DNA of 6,900 bases from an uncultured Actinomycetes bacterium. Lineage in GTDB: Bacteria > Actinomycetota > Acidimicrobiia > Acidimicrobiales > Microtrichaceae. The notes beneath the pieces are model-generated. The model was not told the origin of the DNA. It searched no databases and saw only the letters and a list, made by a program, of their open reading frames with translations. Both the position numbers and the translations under genes were made by a program. This document shows, one piece after another, positions 6,523 to 6,900 of this stretch (position 1 is its first letter; each line of letters begins with the position of its first letter). Location of the stretch: contig CAIYXG010000324.1 in the NCBI GenBank assembly GCA_903930035.1, positions 1-6,900 of the forward strand, given 5' to 3'.

Positions 6523-6900
6523 TCACGGTGCGAGGCGAACAGCACCCCGCGCAGCGCCTCGAACTCCTCGAGGGCCTGGCCGGAGCCCAGCGCGACGGCC
6601 TCCAGCGGACGCGGGGCGATGGCGATCGGCATCCCGGTCTCGTTGGCCAGCCGTTCGGGCAGGCCCGTCAGCAGCGCCCCGCCGCCGGCCAGGACGATCC
6701 CACGCTCCATGATGTCGGCGGCCAGCTCGGGCGGCGTCTTGTCCAGGGTGACCTTGACGGCGTCGACGATGGCGGCGACCGGCTCCTCGAGTGCCTCGCG
6801 GATCTCCAGGGTCGACGTGACGACCGTCTTGGGGAGGCCGGTCACCAGGTCGCGTCCGCGCACCTCGGCCTGGAGCTCCTGGCGCAGCGGCCACGCCGAC
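6519..6900 (-). CDS. mreB: MreB, actin-like cell-shape protein, C-terminal part only
   Basis: The last 126 codons of mreB are present; the N-terminal two thirds lie beyond the right edge. The frame is open to the window end. The GTG at 6863-6861 is an internal valine, since in-frame SAWPLRQELQAEV before it continues a normal MreB sequence. Recognisable segments are RGRDLVTGLPKTVVTSTLEI, the helix IREALEEPVAAIVDAVKVTL, the nucleotide-contacting loop MERGIVLAGGGALLTGL (adenosine motif of the actin fold) and the C-terminal PLEAVALGSGQALEE. MreB polymerises with ATP under the membrane and guides the rod complex. The final stop overlaps mreC as ATGA. The ATP-binding phosphate motifs of the N-terminal part cannot be checked here. 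Mbl-type paralogues exist, but the adjoining mreC favours mreB. Confidence 0.95.
   Translation of the reverse strand, partial: SAWPLRQELQAEVRGRDLVTGLPKTVVTSTLEIREALEEPVAAIVDAVKVTLDKTPPELAADIMERGIVLAGGGALLTGLPERLANETGMPIAIAPRPLEAVALGSGQALEEFEALRGVLFASHRE

Noticed and set aside
6861..6863. GTG as a start for a short 114-residue protein
   Set aside because: The same frame continues upstream to the window edge with MreB-like sequence, so this is an internal valine codon of mreB.
1..6900. tRNA or rRNA genes, CRISPR arrays, insertion sequences, phage genes or defence systems
   Set aside because: None seen. The window is filled by six core genes with short gaps; there are no spaced direct repeats, transposase motifs or terminal inverted repeats, and base composition looks even throughout.

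Overview
The window is very GC-rich, and every gene I can support lies on the minus strand. The gene order, read 5'->3' on that strand, is mreB (C-terminal part, cut by the right edge), mreC, mreD, a class B penicillin-binding protein of the PBP2/MrdA type, rodA, and then a radical SAM gene cut by the left edge. This order, the strong G/C bias at third codon positions and the protein sequences point to a high-GC Gram-positive (actinobacterial) genome. I cannot name the class; a deep-branching rod-shaped lineage is possible but unproven. It does not look like a mycobacterium or corynebacterium, because those grow from the poles and lack MreB.

Layout. At 6519-6900 is the end of mreB, whose stop codon overlaps the mreC start as ATGA. 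mreC (5665-6522) is followed by a 28-nt gap and a GTG-started mreD (5133-5636). After another 32 nt comes mrdA (2989-5100), whose stop shares one base with the rodA start (TGATG); rodA (1856-2989) follows. The spacings indicate one operon. An 87-nt gap (1769-1855) separates rodA from the radical SAM gene (1768 leftwards). It holds two short GC-rich inverted repeats and a -10-like TAGTAT ten bases before the ATG, so the radical SAM gene may have its own promoter and a leaderless or nearly leaderless mRNA. There is no gene-free stretch of more than 300 bases.

How the genes work together. MreB filaments on the inner membrane face, with MreC and MreD, position the synthetic pair RodA (SEDS glycosyltransferase that polymerises lipid II) and PBP2 (transpeptidase that cross-links the new strands). 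Together they form the rod complex that elongates the side wall. The radical SAM protein belongs to a family with an N-terminal B12-binding-like domain. Its function is not established to my knowledge, and it is often found near cell-shape genes.

I found no undescribed system here; it is a core cell-wall elongation locus. Points worth a second look are the orphan-function radical SAM gene and its apparent leaderless start, an unusual set of four extracytoplasmic cysteines in PBP2 with loss of a common HG / S-C-D pattern, a Thr/Ser-rich insert in PBP2, and the C-rich mrdA leader without a Shine-Dalgarno sequence.
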